The notes beneath the pieces were generated by a model, which ran no database searches, had not been told where the DNA came from, and saw only the letters and a program-made list of their open reading frames with translations. Positions 9,419 to 18,772 of a stretch of DNA of 63,519 bases are shown here, in pieces. Positions within the stretch are counted from its first letter, which is position 1; each line of letters starts with the position of its first letter. Both the position numbers and the translations under genes were made by a program. Source of the DNA: Spirochaetes bacterium ADurb.BinA120 (GTDB lineage: Bacteria; Spirochaetota; UBA4802; UBA5368); the NCBI GenBank assembly GCA_002069125.1, contig MVZN01000012.1, forward strand, positions 1 to 63,519, read 5' to 3'.

Positions 9419-10078
9419 ATGAACGATTCTATGAAATACGACGCCCTAGTATTCGATCTCGACGGCACCCTTCTCGACACCCTTAGGGACATTGCGGATT
9501 CGGTCAACGCCGCACTGGAGGCCGAGGGGCTTGCCGGCCACCCCGCCGCTAACTACCGGCTGATGGTGGGTAACGGAATGGATGTCCTGGTGGAGCGCGC
9601 CGTTGGGGGACGCCTTGGCGACAATGAGTCGCTCGTGCGCTGCATGGAACGGGCCCGTATCGAATATGCGCGCCGCTACAACAACGCCACCCGTCCCTAC
9701 GACGGCATACCACAGCTTCTCGGCGCTCTCTCCGCGCGCGGCCTTAGGCTTGCCGTGCTCTCGAACAAGCCCGACGAGTACACGGTGAGGGTCATTCGGG
9801 AGTATCTGGACGGGTATTTCGAGATTGTCCGCGGGCTCCGCCCCGATTTCCCCAGAAAGCCCGACCCGGCCCAGGCTCTCGACATTCTCGCCTCCATGGG
9901 CGTGGCCCCCTCGCGCTGCCTGATGGTGGGCGACAGCGGCGGCGACATGAAAACGGCGCTTGGGGCCGGCATGGTCCCGGTGGGCGTATTGTGGGGCTTC
10001 CGCGACAGGGAGGAACTCAAGGCCTCCGGGGCCCATGCTCTTCTGGAGAGGCCCGACGACCTCCTTTCGCTACTTTAG
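9419..10078 (+). CDS. gph: HAD-superfamily phosphatase, phosphoglycolate phosphatase type
   Basis: This 219-residue protein has HAD motif I VFDLDGTLLDT at 11-21, motif II around VLSNKP, the motif III lysine in RKPDPAQAL, and motif IV MVGDSGGDM. A helical cap follows motif I (type C1), the pattern of Gph/PGP enzymes that dephosphorylate 2-phosphoglycolate and related small phosphates. Substrate choice within this group is not reliable from sequence. Translation could start at 9419 or at the second ATG at 9431; GGGGAG lies upstream of the first. The next gene, lon, is 254 bases away and I see no feature in that gap beyond the lon ribosome site. Confidence 0.85.
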   Translation: MNDSMKYDALVFDLDGTLLDTLRDIADSVNAALEAEGLAGHPAANYRLMVGNGMDVLVERAVGGRLGDNESLVRCMERARIEYARRYNNATRPYDGIPQLLGALSARGLRLAVLSNKPDEYTVRVIREYLDGYFEIVRGLRPDFPRKPDPAQALDILASMGVAPSRCLMVGDSGGDMKTALGAGMVPVGVLWGFRDREELKASGAHALLERPDDLLSLL

Positions 10079-10332
10079 GCCGCCAGTTTTAAAGTTCGAT
10101 TTTTACTGGACCAGCGTAATGGGGGGAACTGCCTGGCCGGATGAAAACCGCCCCCGGCGGACTTCCGTACGAAAAGCCTGCGCCACGCCATAAATCCGCT
10201 TAAACGGGCCCGTCCCGCCGGAGGACCCGCCGCGCCTCCCGGCCGGACCTTCTCGCGGCCTTCGGAAAAATGCTTTGACTGCATCGGCCCTTCGGGGAGA
10301 TGCTGGACGCATACAGGGGCCAGGAAAGCGCA

Positions 10333-12828
10333 ATGATACATGACGACAACTTTACGGACGAATCCGCAATCGATATCGACTCCAATCTGTTCGAAAGCGA
10401 CCTCATAGCGATCGACCACATATTGCCGTCGCAACTCTATCTGATCCCCATCAGATACCGGCCGATCTTTCCGGGGATCGTCACGCCCCTCATCATATCC
10501 CAGGGACGCTTCTCCGAGGCGATTGACCGCGTGCTCGCCAGCACCCGTACCGTGGGGCTCGTGCTTCTCAGGGACGACGATGTCGAAGACATACAGATGG
10601 CCGACCTGTGCACTCTCGGCACGGCCGCCAAGATATTAAAAAAGATCAACCTGCCCGACGGCGGCATCAACGTCCTAATCAACAGCATCAAACGCTTCAG
10701 CGTCAAGGACGTAATATCGGAGAAGCCCCACATCGTGGCGGACGTAGAGTACCTCGACGACGACATGCCCAGGCGGAACATGGAGATCAAGGCCCTCACC
10801 CGGGCCGTGCTCTCACAGCTCAAAATGCTCTCGGACAACAACCCTCTCTTCACCGAGGAGATGAAGCTTACTATGGTGAACGTTGACGAGCCCGGAAAGA
10901 TCGCCGACTTCGTCACGTCCATCCTGAACCTCGAAAAGAACGAGTACCAGGAGGTGCTCGAAACGATCAACGTCAAGAAGCGGCTCGAGCGCGTGCTGCG
11001 CCTGCTCCAGAAGGAGATGGAGGTGCTCTCGCTTCAGCGCAAGATCCAGAACCAGATAAACGAGAAGGTCGACCGGCAGCAGCGCGAATTCTTTCTTCGC
11101 GAGCAGTTGAAGGCGATCCGCTCGGAGCTGGGCATAGAGGACGACGAGCGCTCGCGCGAGCTCCGCGAATGGAAAAGGAAGGCGGCTGAGGCAGGCCTAA
11201 AGGGGGAGGCGAAGGAGAAGATCGAAGAGGAGATCGAAAAGCTGTCCATGATGGAGGCCAACTCCGCGGAGTACGCCGTAACGCGCAATTACATCGATAT
11301 CGTGCTCTCCCTGCCCTGGAACTCCACCACCGTGGATTCCCTCGACATCAACCGCGCCGAAAAGATACTCAACCACGACCACTACGCTCTGGATGACGTA
11401 AAGAAGCGCATTCTCGAATTTCTCGCAGTGCGAAAACTAAAACCCGACGCGCGGGGCTCAATCATCTGCCTGGTCGGCCCGCCGGGCGTCGGCAAGACAT
11501 CGCTTGGCCGCTCCATCGCCCGTGCGCTCAACAAGAAGTTTTTCCGCATGTCGCTCGGAGGAATGCGCGACGAGGCCGAAATAAAGGGGCACCGCAGGAC
11601 CTACATAGGGGCCATGCCGGGCAAGATCATCCAGGGAATCAAGATCTGCAAATCGCGAAACCCCGTCTTCATGCTCGACGAGATCGACAAGCTGGGGCAG
11701 AGCTTCCAGGGCGACCCGTCGTCCGCCCTTCTCGAGGTGCTGGACCCGGAGCAGAACGTCGAATTCCGCGACCACTATCTCGACGTCCCCTTCGACCTGT
11801 CCGATGTCTTCTTCATTACCACAGCCAACACTCTCGATAGCATCCCACAGGTGCTTGTGGACCGCATGGAGGTAATCCGGCTCTCCGGCTACATCACCGA
11901 GGAGAAATACCAGATAGCCCGCCGCTATCTCCTCCCCAGGCAGCTCGAACGCCACGGGCTTCCCAGGGGATCCATAAAAATCGACAAGAGCGGCTTTCTG
12001 TATATCATCAATTCCTGGGCCCGCGAGGCGGGCGTGCGAAACCTCGAGAGGCAGATAGAACGCATATGCCGAAAGACCGCGGCCGTCGCGGCCAGGACCG
12101 GAAAGCTTCCAAGAAACGGCCTCGACGCCGGGCTGATCCGCCAGCAGCTCGGGGCCGAAATCTATATCGACGACGAGATAAGCGGCACCGACCGCCCGGG
12201 GGTGGCCCTGGGCCTGGCGTGGACCTCGTACGGGGGGGCGACGCTCATGATCGAATCCATCGGCGTGGGCGCGGAAAAGGGCGGTGCAATCAAGCTCACC
12301 GGGCAGATGGGGGAGGTGATGGGGGAGTCCGCCAACATCGCCTACAGCTATATCCAGCACCTCTTTACCGGCGATGAAAAGGCCGAAAGCTACTTCCGCG
12401 GCCATATCGTCCACCTGCACATTCCGGCAGGCGCCACACCCAAAGACGGACCGTCGGCTGGGATCACCATGGCCTGTTCCATGTACTCGCTCGTCACGGG
12501 AAAACCCGTCCGCAAAAACCTCGCCATGACGGGCGAGCTCACCCTTACCGGAAAGGTCTTCCCCGTCGGAGGAATCAAGGAGAAGGTCATCGCGGCCCAC
12601 CGGGCGCGCGTAAAGGAAATCATCATTCCCGCCCAGAACAAAAAGGACCTCGAGGAGATACCATCCTACATAAAGAAAGGCTTGAAATTTCACCCGGTAG
12701 CCAGTATTACTGATGTCATTGGGATTGCCTTCACGAAACAAAAAAAAGGAGAGTCCGGCGATGGCGGTAAAAAACCTGATGGAAGACATCGTAACAAGCG
12801 TCGTCCGCGAGGTCTTGAAAAAGGATAA
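10333..12828 (+). CDS. lon: ATP-dependent Lon protease
   Basis: The 831-residue protein has the LonB-type N-terminal substrate domain, a coiled-coil linker rich in Glu/Arg, an AAA+ module with Walker A GPPGVGKT near 381-388 and Walker B FMLDEIDKL. It ends in the serine-lysine protease domain. KDGPSAG places the nucleophile at Ser708, and GGIKEKVIAAHRA places the catalytic lysine at Lys751. It degrades misfolded and regulatory proteins in the cytosol. I start it at the ATG at 10333, which has AGGAAAG upstream; an earlier ATG at 10300 is in frame. The last 23 codons overlap the start of the next gene in another frame, and this basic tail is not family-conserved as far as I know. Confidence 0.96.
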   Translation: MIHDDNFTDESAIDIDSNLFESDLIAIDHILPSQLYLIPIRYRPIFPGIVTPLIISQGRFSEAIDRVLASTRTVGLVLLRDDDVEDIQMADLCTLGTAAKILKKINLPDGGINVLINSIKRFSVKDVISEKPHIVADVEYLDDDMPRRNMEIKALTRAVLSQLKMLSDNNPLFTEEMKLTMVNVDEPGKIADFVTSILNLEKNEYQEVLETINVKKRLERVLRLLQKEMEVLSLQRKIQNQINEKVDRQQREFFLREQLKAIRSELGIEDDERSRELREWKRKAAEAGLKGEAKEKIEEEIEKLSMMEANSAEYAVTRNYIDIVLSLPWNSTTVDSLDINRAEKILNHDHYALDDVKKRILEFLAVRKLKPDARGSIICLVGPPGVGKTSLGRSIARALNKKFFRMSLGGMRDEAEIKGHRRTYIGAMPGKIIQGIKICKSRNPVFMLDEIDKLGQSFQGDPSSALLEVLDPEQNVEFRDHYLDVPFDLSDVFFITTANTLDSIPQVLVDRMEVIRLSGYITEEKYQIARRYLLPRQLERHGLPRGSIKIDKSGFLYIINSWAREAGVRNLERQIERICRKTAAVAARTGKLPRNGLDAGLIRQQLGAEIYIDDEISGTDRPGVALGLAWTSYGGATLMIESIGVGAEKGGAIKLTGQMGEVMGESANIAYSYIQHLFTGDEKAESYFRGHIVHLHIPAGATPKDGPSAGITMACSMYSLVTGKPVRKNLAMTGELTLTGKVFPVGGIKEKVIAAHRARVKEIIIPAQNKKDLEEIPSYIKKGLKFHPVASITDVIGIAFTKQKKGESGDGGKKPDGRHRNKRRPRGLEKG

Positions 12829-13432
12829 GGACATCCCGAAGGGGGACATTTACGAACAGGACATCATCGCCTACGTCTTAAACCGCGTGCCGGCCTGTTA
12901 TATAACCAGCGAACGAGGCATCATACACGGAAAACTCGAATCGCGTTTTAAGTTCCAGCAGCGCACCGATATCCTCTTCCTTATTCAGGAGGCCATCCAG
13001 ACTATACGCGGCCGCCGCTCATCCAGCCCGTCAAGCGTCGACGAGCTCGGAGAAAGGACACGCATGCTGCCGCATATAATGGGCGAGGTCCTCGAGGAGA
13101 CCACCTTCTCCGTCATCCCCGGAGTCGAGGTCACGCTGCTTTACAGGGACAGGCCCGCCGCCATGATAGACGATAGCTGGACAAATCCCTATTTTACGAA
13201 CAAGGCGACCAGGGGCTATTTTCACTTCTGGCCCGAGTTCGTGGATAAACAAATGGACCAAAAAAAGGACAACCCCTTCAGCCTCGGCTTCTCACACCCC
13301 AAGTTCTCACCCAGAAAGGTGGACCTTAAGTTACGCGTCCTGGAGAGCACCAATCTCTACGAGTCCCGCATCATTCCGATTACGCTCATGCGGATCAGGG
13401 ACGGCGTGGACATCTCCTTTCTGTACGAGTAG
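12761..13432 (+). CDS. ComFB-domain protein
   Basis: The 223-residue protein begins with a ComFB (late competence development protein) module, residues 1-90. It shows NLMEDIVTSVVREVL, then YEQDIIAYVLNRVPACYITS, the typical conserved Pro/Tyr region. ComFB proteins are small cytosolic helical proteins, some of which bind cyclic di-nucleotides. The C-terminal 120 residues are not recognised and are rich in aromatic residues (SWTNPYFTNKATRGYFHFWP). I chose 12761 because AAGGAG stands just upstream; this makes it overlap lon by 68 bases. It continues 6 bases before the next gene and may be cotranscribed with it. Confidence 0.72.
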   Translation: MAVKNLMEDIVTSVVREVLKKDKDIPKGDIYEQDIIAYVLNRVPACYITSERGIIHGKLESRFKFQQRTDILFLIQEAIQTIRGRRSSSPSSVDELGERTRMLPHIMGEVLEETTFSVIPGVEVTLLYRDRPAAMIDDSWTNPYFTNKATRGYFHFWPEFVDKQMDQKKDNPFSLGFSHPKFSPRKVDLKLRVLESTNLYESRIIPITLMRIRDGVDISFLYE

Positions 13433-13438
13433 GCGGCC

Positions 13439-14752
13439 ATGCCAATGAAAAGGCTAATTATCGTTATTACCCTATCGGCCCTTGTTTTCGCGCCGCCCTC
13501 GAAGGGAAGCGCCCAGGTTCGAGGCACCGCAATGGGCAATCTCGTAAGCGTGATTTCCGACGGCCCGTTCGACGCCGCGAGGAACCCCGCGCTGCTCGCC
13601 CTTCAGCCGGCCGATACGGCCCTGGCCGCGTACGTTCGCTACCGCGCCTTCGACGATACCGATATCGAGAATAAATCTTCGCTCCACATGGACACCGACG
13701 AGCCGAAGACATTCAATGCCGGAGCCGTGGCGGCGTATTCCATGAAGTTCTCGGGCCCGGTGTTGGGATTGGCCGTCGGCGAGATGGGCCGCGACCTCCT
13801 GTCCAAGCGGAAGTCCGGGGTAACGTATCATTCCGGTATAATGGCAAAGGAAGAGGAAGACACCTTCGAGACCAACCCCTCGCTCGCGGTAGCCCTCGGC
13901 CTACCGCTCGCGAGTGGGTCCTCTTTTGGAGTGCAACTTATCACTACTTACGGATATAAACGCACCGAAAAGACCAGTGATTACTGCGATCCTGGCTATA
14001 TCCCGCCAGCTCCGTATTGTATTGCCCGGCTCGGCAAGAACACAGGAATCGAGAAATCCATCTCCGCTCGGGCCGGATTCGGCTATTCCCTTCAAACTCC
14101 CGCGACCCAGATCGGCTTGTTGTTGACTTCAGGCACCGTGACCCTTGCAAAGAACGAACTCGAGTACAATCACGTCGAGTTCGATATTGCGGCGCCGGCG
14201 CTGCACGGTAGGGACAGCACCCCCTACAAGGCATATTACACGGAAAGTCCCAGGCTCGTTTTTGGGGGCTATCATCGCCTCTCCCCGCGTCTTGGTTTCG
14301 CGTTCGAGGCGGCATATACCATCCTCAACATAACCTCTCGCAAGGAGCGGGATATAGCGGTAAACGTATTGCCGGCAAGCAACGACTCCGTCACACCACT
14401 GGAGCGCAATTATACTGTAACGACCGACGATTCACTTCAGTTCAAAGGCGGACTCGAGTTCGCCGCAAGAGACGGACTATCGTTCACCTTCGGCGCCGGC
14501 TACGACTTTCAGAAATCGACGCGCGAGAGCAAGATCGAGAACCAAATGAAAATCCGCTCGGACATGGAGGTCATTTACGCCATGCTTGGCGCCCACCTTG
14601 CCCTTGGCCAGGGCACAGGCATATCGATTCTCCTCTCCGGAGGGCGCGCCGCGATGGATATGAGCATGGATCTTAATAAATCGTTTTCGATCGTTTTAGA
14701 CGACACCGTATACATGCTCGACGCCGCCATCGCCGTCACCACGCGCTACTGA
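13439..14752 (+). CDS. Outer-membrane barrel protein, UPF0164/FadL-like
   Basis: The 437-residue protein starts with a clear signal peptide (MKRLIIVITLSALVFA from residue 3, cut near GSAQ). The mature N-terminus GTAMGNLVSVISDGPFDAARNPALLA matches, in two parts, the SDGP..A..NPA pattern of FadL/PorV-like and UPF0164 barrels. The rest alternates aromatic and polar residues in beta strands, ending in DAAIAVTTRY with a C-terminal aromatic residue, as expected for Bam substrates. Spirochaete relatives are proposed long-chain fatty acid importers, which remains unproven. Its 3' end overlaps the convergent acyltransferase gene by 7 bases. Confidence 0.75.
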   Translation: MPMKRLIIVITLSALVFAPPSKGSAQVRGTAMGNLVSVISDGPFDAARNPALLALQPADTALAAYVRYRAFDDTDIENKSSLHMDTDEPKTFNAGAVAAYSMKFSGPVLGLAVGEMGRDLLSKRKSGVTYHSGIMAKEEEDTFETNPSLAVALGLPLASGSSFGVQLITTYGYKRTEKTSDYCDPGYIPPAPYCIARLGKNTGIEKSISARAGFGYSLQTPATQIGLLLTSGTVTLAKNELEYNHVEFDIAAPALHGRDSTPYKAYYTESPRLVFGGYHRLSPRLGFAFEAAYTILNITSRKERDIAVNVLPASNDSVTPLERNYTVTTDDSLQFKGGLEFAARDGLSFTFGAGYDFQKSTRESKIENQMKIRSDMEVIYAMLGAHLALGQGTGISILLSGGRAAMDMSMDLNKSFSIVLDDTVYMLDAAIAVTTRY

Positions 14753-16932
14753 CGAGGCGCCATAGCCTCACCAAGATAGCGCTCTACCCGCCGGAACACG
14801 CGCAGGGAGCCCTCGCCGTTTACGATTCCGTGACGTTCGGCGTACAGCCGGCAGAGCTCCTTGTCCGTTCCGCCTATACGGTCGAAGATCTCCAGACCGC
14901 TCACCGGATTCACGACCGGATCCTTCGATCCCTGAACAATGAGGGCCGGAACGCGAAGGTCTTTGAGTTTCTTTTCCACAACGTCCATAAATTTTTCGAG
15001 CTCGGCCACACCGCTTACGGGATTGCGAAAATAGTTGATGTGACGGTTCTCGGGGTCGTTTTTCACATATTCCATTTTCCCGCGACCGACCCGAAGCCTG
15101 TCAAGGAAGCTGTTCCAGAGCACGACCGTGGAGGCAAGTCGCGAGCCGATATTGTTTACCTTTAGCGGCGCGTTGATCGAGACTATGCACCTGAACGCGC
15201 CGCCCTTATTGATCGCCTGATATAGCGCCACCCCCGCCCCGGTCGAAAAGCCCGCCACCGCCATTTTCTTTACGGTGTTCTTTAGAACGATTAATCCCCT
15301 GTTCGCCGATTCGTACCACTCCTCCCATTTACGTCCGGCCAGGTCCTCGGGGGCGGTGCCATGTCCCCGCAGGCGCACACCATATACCGTGTATCCCGCG
15401 CGATACAGGTATTCGCCGAGAGCGCGCACCTCCTCGGGCGCGGCCATGTAGCCGTGGATGAGGAGTATGCCCTTCCCGCTGAAAAAGCGGCGCAGGAAGA
15501 ACGGCCTGCCTATATTCATCGGCTTGCTTTCCCCCTCCAGAAAAAACCTCTCGTAATCGCTTTCGAATATGCGCCTGTCCATTTCGAGGAACATGTTCCG
15601 AATCCTTCTCCGCACCAGGCACGAGGGCAACCTCATGACCGATCCGATCGCACCTGCGACCGATCTGAGCGGTTCCATCTCGTTCCCCAGCACCTCCACA
15701 ATGTTGTCCCGGCGAATATCGTGAAACTCGTAGACCTTCGAGAAGCGTTCGCGATTCCTGTGGATGAAGCCCCCCTCCTCGACGATAAGCCCGTCCGATT
15801 TGGCGGCGTCCATAAAGCTCTCGAACCTGCCGTGCGGGTCGTCGGTCAAAAGATAGCGCTGTTTCAGCCCCAGCGAGGTGTGGGAGGACTGCATAGGAAT
15901 CTCACGAATGCGGTCCAGCGCCAGAAATGCCCTGTTCTTGAAGTCCTGTACGCTGATCCTCTTTTTCCGGTATCTCTGGAGGATGCAGGCGAATACATGG
16001 TCGTGGTTTACCGTGGTCAGGGCGTAGATGGATTCCATATACCGCTTCATCAATGCCGCCGCCTCGTTTCCGAAGCGAAGCCCGCGCTTCATCTCCTCGC
16101 GCGAAATGTAGAGGGCCCGGTCGCGCACCCTTTTATCGTACACCCTGCCGGACAGGTATTCGCGCGGGTCTATCGGCGGCCCGAAATTGATGTCTATATC
16201 GACCCCCTCGCTAAGCATGGTCCCCTCGACCTCAAGCTCCTCCTCGATGCGCTCCGGCAGCTTTTCCACAAATACGCGCGCCAGCCGGTTTACGATATTG
16301 TTCCTTGCGCGGATCGGGAAATAGGTGATGTTTACCGGCACAATGACGCATTCCCTCCCCGCGCACTTCACCGCTTTCTCGCGCGAATCCATGCCGAAAT
16401 ACTCCATGTACCGATTCACCCCTTCCTCGTAACCGGTCTCGAGGAAGTGCGCAAGCTTCGCCCGATAGAACTCCGTTCGGAGCGCCAGAAGCCCCGCCCC
16501 GGTGTGGGGAGGCCGCCGGATACCCGCGTTATAGATCATGAACTTCCCCCGTTCGATGAGCTTTTTGTCCTTCACCATCTGCCCCTCGGGAAATATCATG
16601 CACGAATGGTCGCCGCGCAGAAGCCCTCCCGTCATGATGCGATCCCGTTCGGGATCCCGCGTCGAGATAGCCCCCAGTGATTCCAGGTACCTGCCGAAAG
16701 CGCCGCTGAAGAAGCTGAAATGCGCGAGCGCGTAAAGGTCCATCCCGGCCGCCTTCTCGATGACATAAGGCAGGAAAAATGTCTCCATGCGCGTGAAATG
16801 ATTCACCACGTAAACGGCCGGCCCGGCCGGCAGATTTTCCTCCCCGTGCGTACGGATATCGGCCTTCGTCGCTTTAATGAGCGCCCGCAGAGCGAGCTTG
16901 GTCACTCCCTTCAAGAAACCGGAAGTCTTCAT
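14746..16932 (-). CDS. Fusion of PlsC-type acyltransferase and alpha/beta hydrolase
   Basis: The 728-residue protein has two enzyme domains. Residues about 25-230 resemble lysophosphatidate-type acyltransferases: the catalytic box appears as NHFTRMET (44-51, so Glu50 replaces the usual Asp) and the substrate box as FPEG at 114-117. Residues about 230-470 are a helical linker without a family I know. Residues about 485-728 form an alpha/beta hydrolase of the monoacylglycerol-lipase type, with HGYMAAPEE, GHGTAPEDL, nucleophile GFSTG (Ser563), QGSKDPVV and YAERHGIV for Asp and His. The combination suggests acyl transfer plus ester hydrolysis on one lipid. It has no signal peptide. Both domains look intact except for the Asp-to-Glu change. 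Confidence 0.85.
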   Translation of the reverse strand: MKTSGFLKGVTKLALRALIKATKADIRTHGEENLPAGPAVYVVNHFTRMETFFLPYVIEKAAGMDLYALAHFSFFSGAFGRYLESLGAISTRDPERDRIMTGGLLRGDHSCMIFPEGQMVKDKKLIERGKFMIYNAGIRRPPHTGAGLLALRTEFYRAKLAHFLETGYEEGVNRYMEYFGMDSREKAVKCAGRECVIVPVNITYFPIRARNNIVNRLARVFVEKLPERIEEELEVEGTMLSEGVDIDINFGPPIDPREYLSGRVYDKRVRDRALYISREEMKRGLRFGNEAAALMKRYMESIYALTTVNHDHVFACILQRYRKKRISVQDFKNRAFLALDRIREIPMQSSHTSLGLKQRYLLTDDPHGRFESFMDAAKSDGLIVEEGGFIHRNRERFSKVYEFHDIRRDNIVEVLGNEMEPLRSVAGAIGSVMRLPSCLVRRRIRNMFLEMDRRIFESDYERFFLEGESKPMNIGRPFFLRRFFSGKGILLIHGYMAAPEEVRALGEYLYRAGYTVYGVRLRGHGTAPEDLAGRKWEEWYESANRGLIVLKNTVKKMAVAGFSTGAGVALYQAINKGGAFRCIVSINAPLKVNNIGSRLASTVVLWNSFLDRLRVGRGKMEYVKNDPENRHINYFRNPVSGVAELEKFMDVVEKKLKDLRVPALIVQGSKDPVVNPVSGLEIFDRIGGTDKELCRLYAERHGIVNGEGSLRVFRRVERYLGEAMAPRQ

Positions 16933-16977
16933 TGTAGTACCGTCCTGAATTTTTAATCGGGGGCGCCGGAGGCCGCG

Positions 16978-17394
16978 TCAGTAGCGTCCGGCGCGATAAT
17001 CTGCGATAATTTCGCCGTGGTCGAAAGCCAAGTCCAGCGGCAGCCCTCCCGGCGCGAACAACCTGGCCTCGGCCGCGTCATCGGCGCCCCTCGGTTCTCC
17101 CGACGCTCGAGCGATGAATACGGTGCTGATGCTATGTCCGCGCGGATCGCGCCCCGGGTCGGAATAGGTGTGAAACTGGCGCACGAGCTCCACCTCGAGT
17201 GAGGTCTCTTCCCTCGCCTCCCTCACCGCCGCCGCTTCCAGTGACTCTCCGTAATCGACAAAGCCTCCCGGAAGCGCCCATCCATACGGCGGATTCCTGC
17301 GGCGGATGAGGACCAGCCCCGGCCTGCCATCCGCTCCTTCCACCTCTATGATTATATCGACTGTCACGGCCGGATTGCGGTATGTCTTCTCCAT
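16978..17394 (-). CDS. Nudix hydrolase
   Basis: This 138-residue protein has a complete Nudix box, [21 protein letters not shown] and following TSLEV at 43-68, within one compact domain, and [16 protein letters not shown] in front of it. Nudix enzymes cleave nucleoside diphosphates linked to another group; ADP-ribose or oxidised nucleotides are common substrates, but none can be assigned here. It begins 2 bases after the stop of the upstream anti-sigma-kinase-like gene, so both are likely on one transcript. Confidence 0.9.
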   Translation of the reverse strand: MEKTYRNPAVTVDIIIEVEGADGRPGLVLIRRRNPPYGWALPGGFVDYGESLEAAAVREAREETSLEVELVRQFHTYSDPGRDPRGHSISTVFIARASGEPRGADDAAEARLFAPGGLPLDLAFDHGEIIADYRAGRY

Positions 17395-17396
17395 GG

Positions 17397-18599
17397 CTAT
17401 TCCTCCCCGCCGTCGAAATAGCGCGTCAGGGTCACCTCGCTCCCTTCCTCGTTAAAAGAGATCTGAAAGATGTTCTTTACAAGCATGAGCCCAGCCCCGT
17501 GCCTGTGTTCCAGGAGCTGTTCGCCGATTTCCGCCGGTTCATCGCCGAGATATTTCGACCATTCGAACCCGCACCCCTCATCGCGCACCGTGTATACGAC
17601 CTTGTCGGGATCGAGCGTATAGCCGACATGTACCTTCCGGTTTTTAAGATAATCCTGGTTGGACTCCGTAATTACGACATCCCAGTAGTTACCCTTTCTC
17701 TTTTTGAGCTCCGTCTTGCGGTCAAAATCTATCTCGAGGTTCCCGTGCTCCACAGCGTTTATCAGAACCTCCTGAAGCGCCATCTGGATGAGATGTATCT
17801 GGCCCTGCTTCAGGTATTTCTTTAGGTTCCGGCTCAAGCGGTAGGACAGATTGTAGAGCAGGGCGAGATTATTGTCCATAACGTAGTTGCCAGACTCCCG
17901 TTCCAAAAACATGTCGGCCAGATTGTCCCCAGCCATGAGGCGGCCGGTCACCAGTATGTTATGGAGATCTCCGCCCCTCGATACGGGGATCATCCTGAAA
18001 TTTATGTTCCGTATTTCCCCGGTCTCCCGATCTTTTAATGGAAATGTGAAAGTCGCCTCGTTTCCCCAGAACACGTCCCTGAAACGGTCCAGCATTACAT
18101 ATCCCAGGCGGGCGTCCTTCCCGGCGAGGCCCTGGTCCAGCACCTGTCGAAGCGGCATGCCTACCAGACCCTCCCTCTTCTCCCCAACCAGCACCTCGAA
18201 ATTGCGATTGAAGGCCAATATCTGCCCGTACATATTGAGCACGACGAATATCTCGTCGGTATAATCCATCATCAGGTTCTTCCACCTGATTTCATAATTC
18301 AGGTCCTCGATAGAGGCCCTCATCCGGCCTGCCATCCTGCCATACATCCACACAGCGACCGGCATAGCGATGAGGAGAACCACCCAGAGCAGGATTATCT
18401 CCTTGAAAGATGGAGTATGGCCGTACAATAAAAGCGATGAGACCAGCCAGACCAGGGGAAGGACGACCATATTGGTCGCCAGAAAAAGCACAAACGCGCC
18501 CCTTACGGGGACATCTCCGCCCTTTCCAAACAGGTATACGGAAAGACGCGCCAGAAACGGCCGGCCGGCCGATGCGCCATGTTCCATGTAAGTTTTCAC
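17397..18599 (-). CDS. Membrane PAS protein with RsbW/SpoIIAB-like ATPase domain
   Basis: The 400-residue protein has two membrane helices (about 33-60 and 65-85) and a PAS domain at about 105-215 ([20 protein letters not shown]). Its C-terminal HATPase_c_2 domain at about 250-395 has the N-box [12 protein letters not shown] and a later [10 protein letters not shown] plus [11 protein letters not shown]. There is no dimerisation/phosphoacceptor His box, so it looks like an anti-sigma-factor serine kinase and not a classical histidine kinase. The start is a GTG at 18599 with AAGGGTGA upstream; the ATG 12 bases downstream has a weaker site. A STAS antagonist gene of the partner type is present at 38634, but linkage of the two is speculation. 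Confidence 0.8.
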   Translation of the reverse strand: MKTYMEHGASAGRPFLARLSVYLFGKGGDVPVRGAFVLFLATNMVVLPLVWLVSSLLLYGHTPSFKEIILLWVVLLIAMPVAVWMYGRMAGRMRASIEDLNYEIRWKNLMMDYTDEIFVVLNMYGQILAFNRNFEVLVGEKREGLVGMPLRQVLDQGLAGKDARLGYVMLDRFRDVFWGNEATFTFPLKDRETGEIRNINFRMIPVSRGGDLHNILVTGRLMAGDNLADMFLERESGNYVMDNNLALLYNLSYRLSRNLKKYLKQGQIHLIQMALQEVLINAVEHGNLEIDFDRKTELKKRKGNYWDVVITESNQDYLKNRKVHVGYTLDPDKVVYTVRDEGCGFEWSKYLGDEPAEIGEQLLEHRHGAGLMLVKNIFQISFNEEGSEVTLTRYFDGGEE

Positions 18600-18698
18600 T
18601 TCACCCTTCCGCCCCCAGTTAGCCCAGAAAAATGGAATAAATCAAGCACATTTGCCGGGGCGAGCGCATATAACGGCCAACCACCGCATTAATTCTTC

Positions 18699-18727
18699 TT
18701 GAAAAATTGGGCAATAAGACATAGAAC
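18699..18727 (+). promoter_or_regulatory. Candidate sigma-70 promoter for the truncated acyl-CoA synthetase
   Basis: TTGAAA at 18699-18704 and TAGAAC at 18722-18727 are separated by 17 bases. Transcription would begin near 18734, which favours the ATG at 18773 over a GTG at 18728 as the start of the next gene. The -10 box is a partial match. Confidence 0.4.
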
Positions 18728-18772
18728 GTGGACATCCTGGAAAAACCGCGGGCGCGGCCACCGAGGCGACAT

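Noticed and set aside
11458-12849. Open frame of 463 codons opposite lon
   Set aside because: Antisense shadow of a conserved protease gene.
15361-16680. Open frame of 439 codons opposite the acyltransferase-hydrolase fusion
   Set aside because: Antisense shadow without family pattern or ribosome site.
18728-18772. GTG start of the acyl-CoA synthetase
   Set aside because: The likely promoter would start transcription after it, and the ATG at 18773 has a GAGG upstream.
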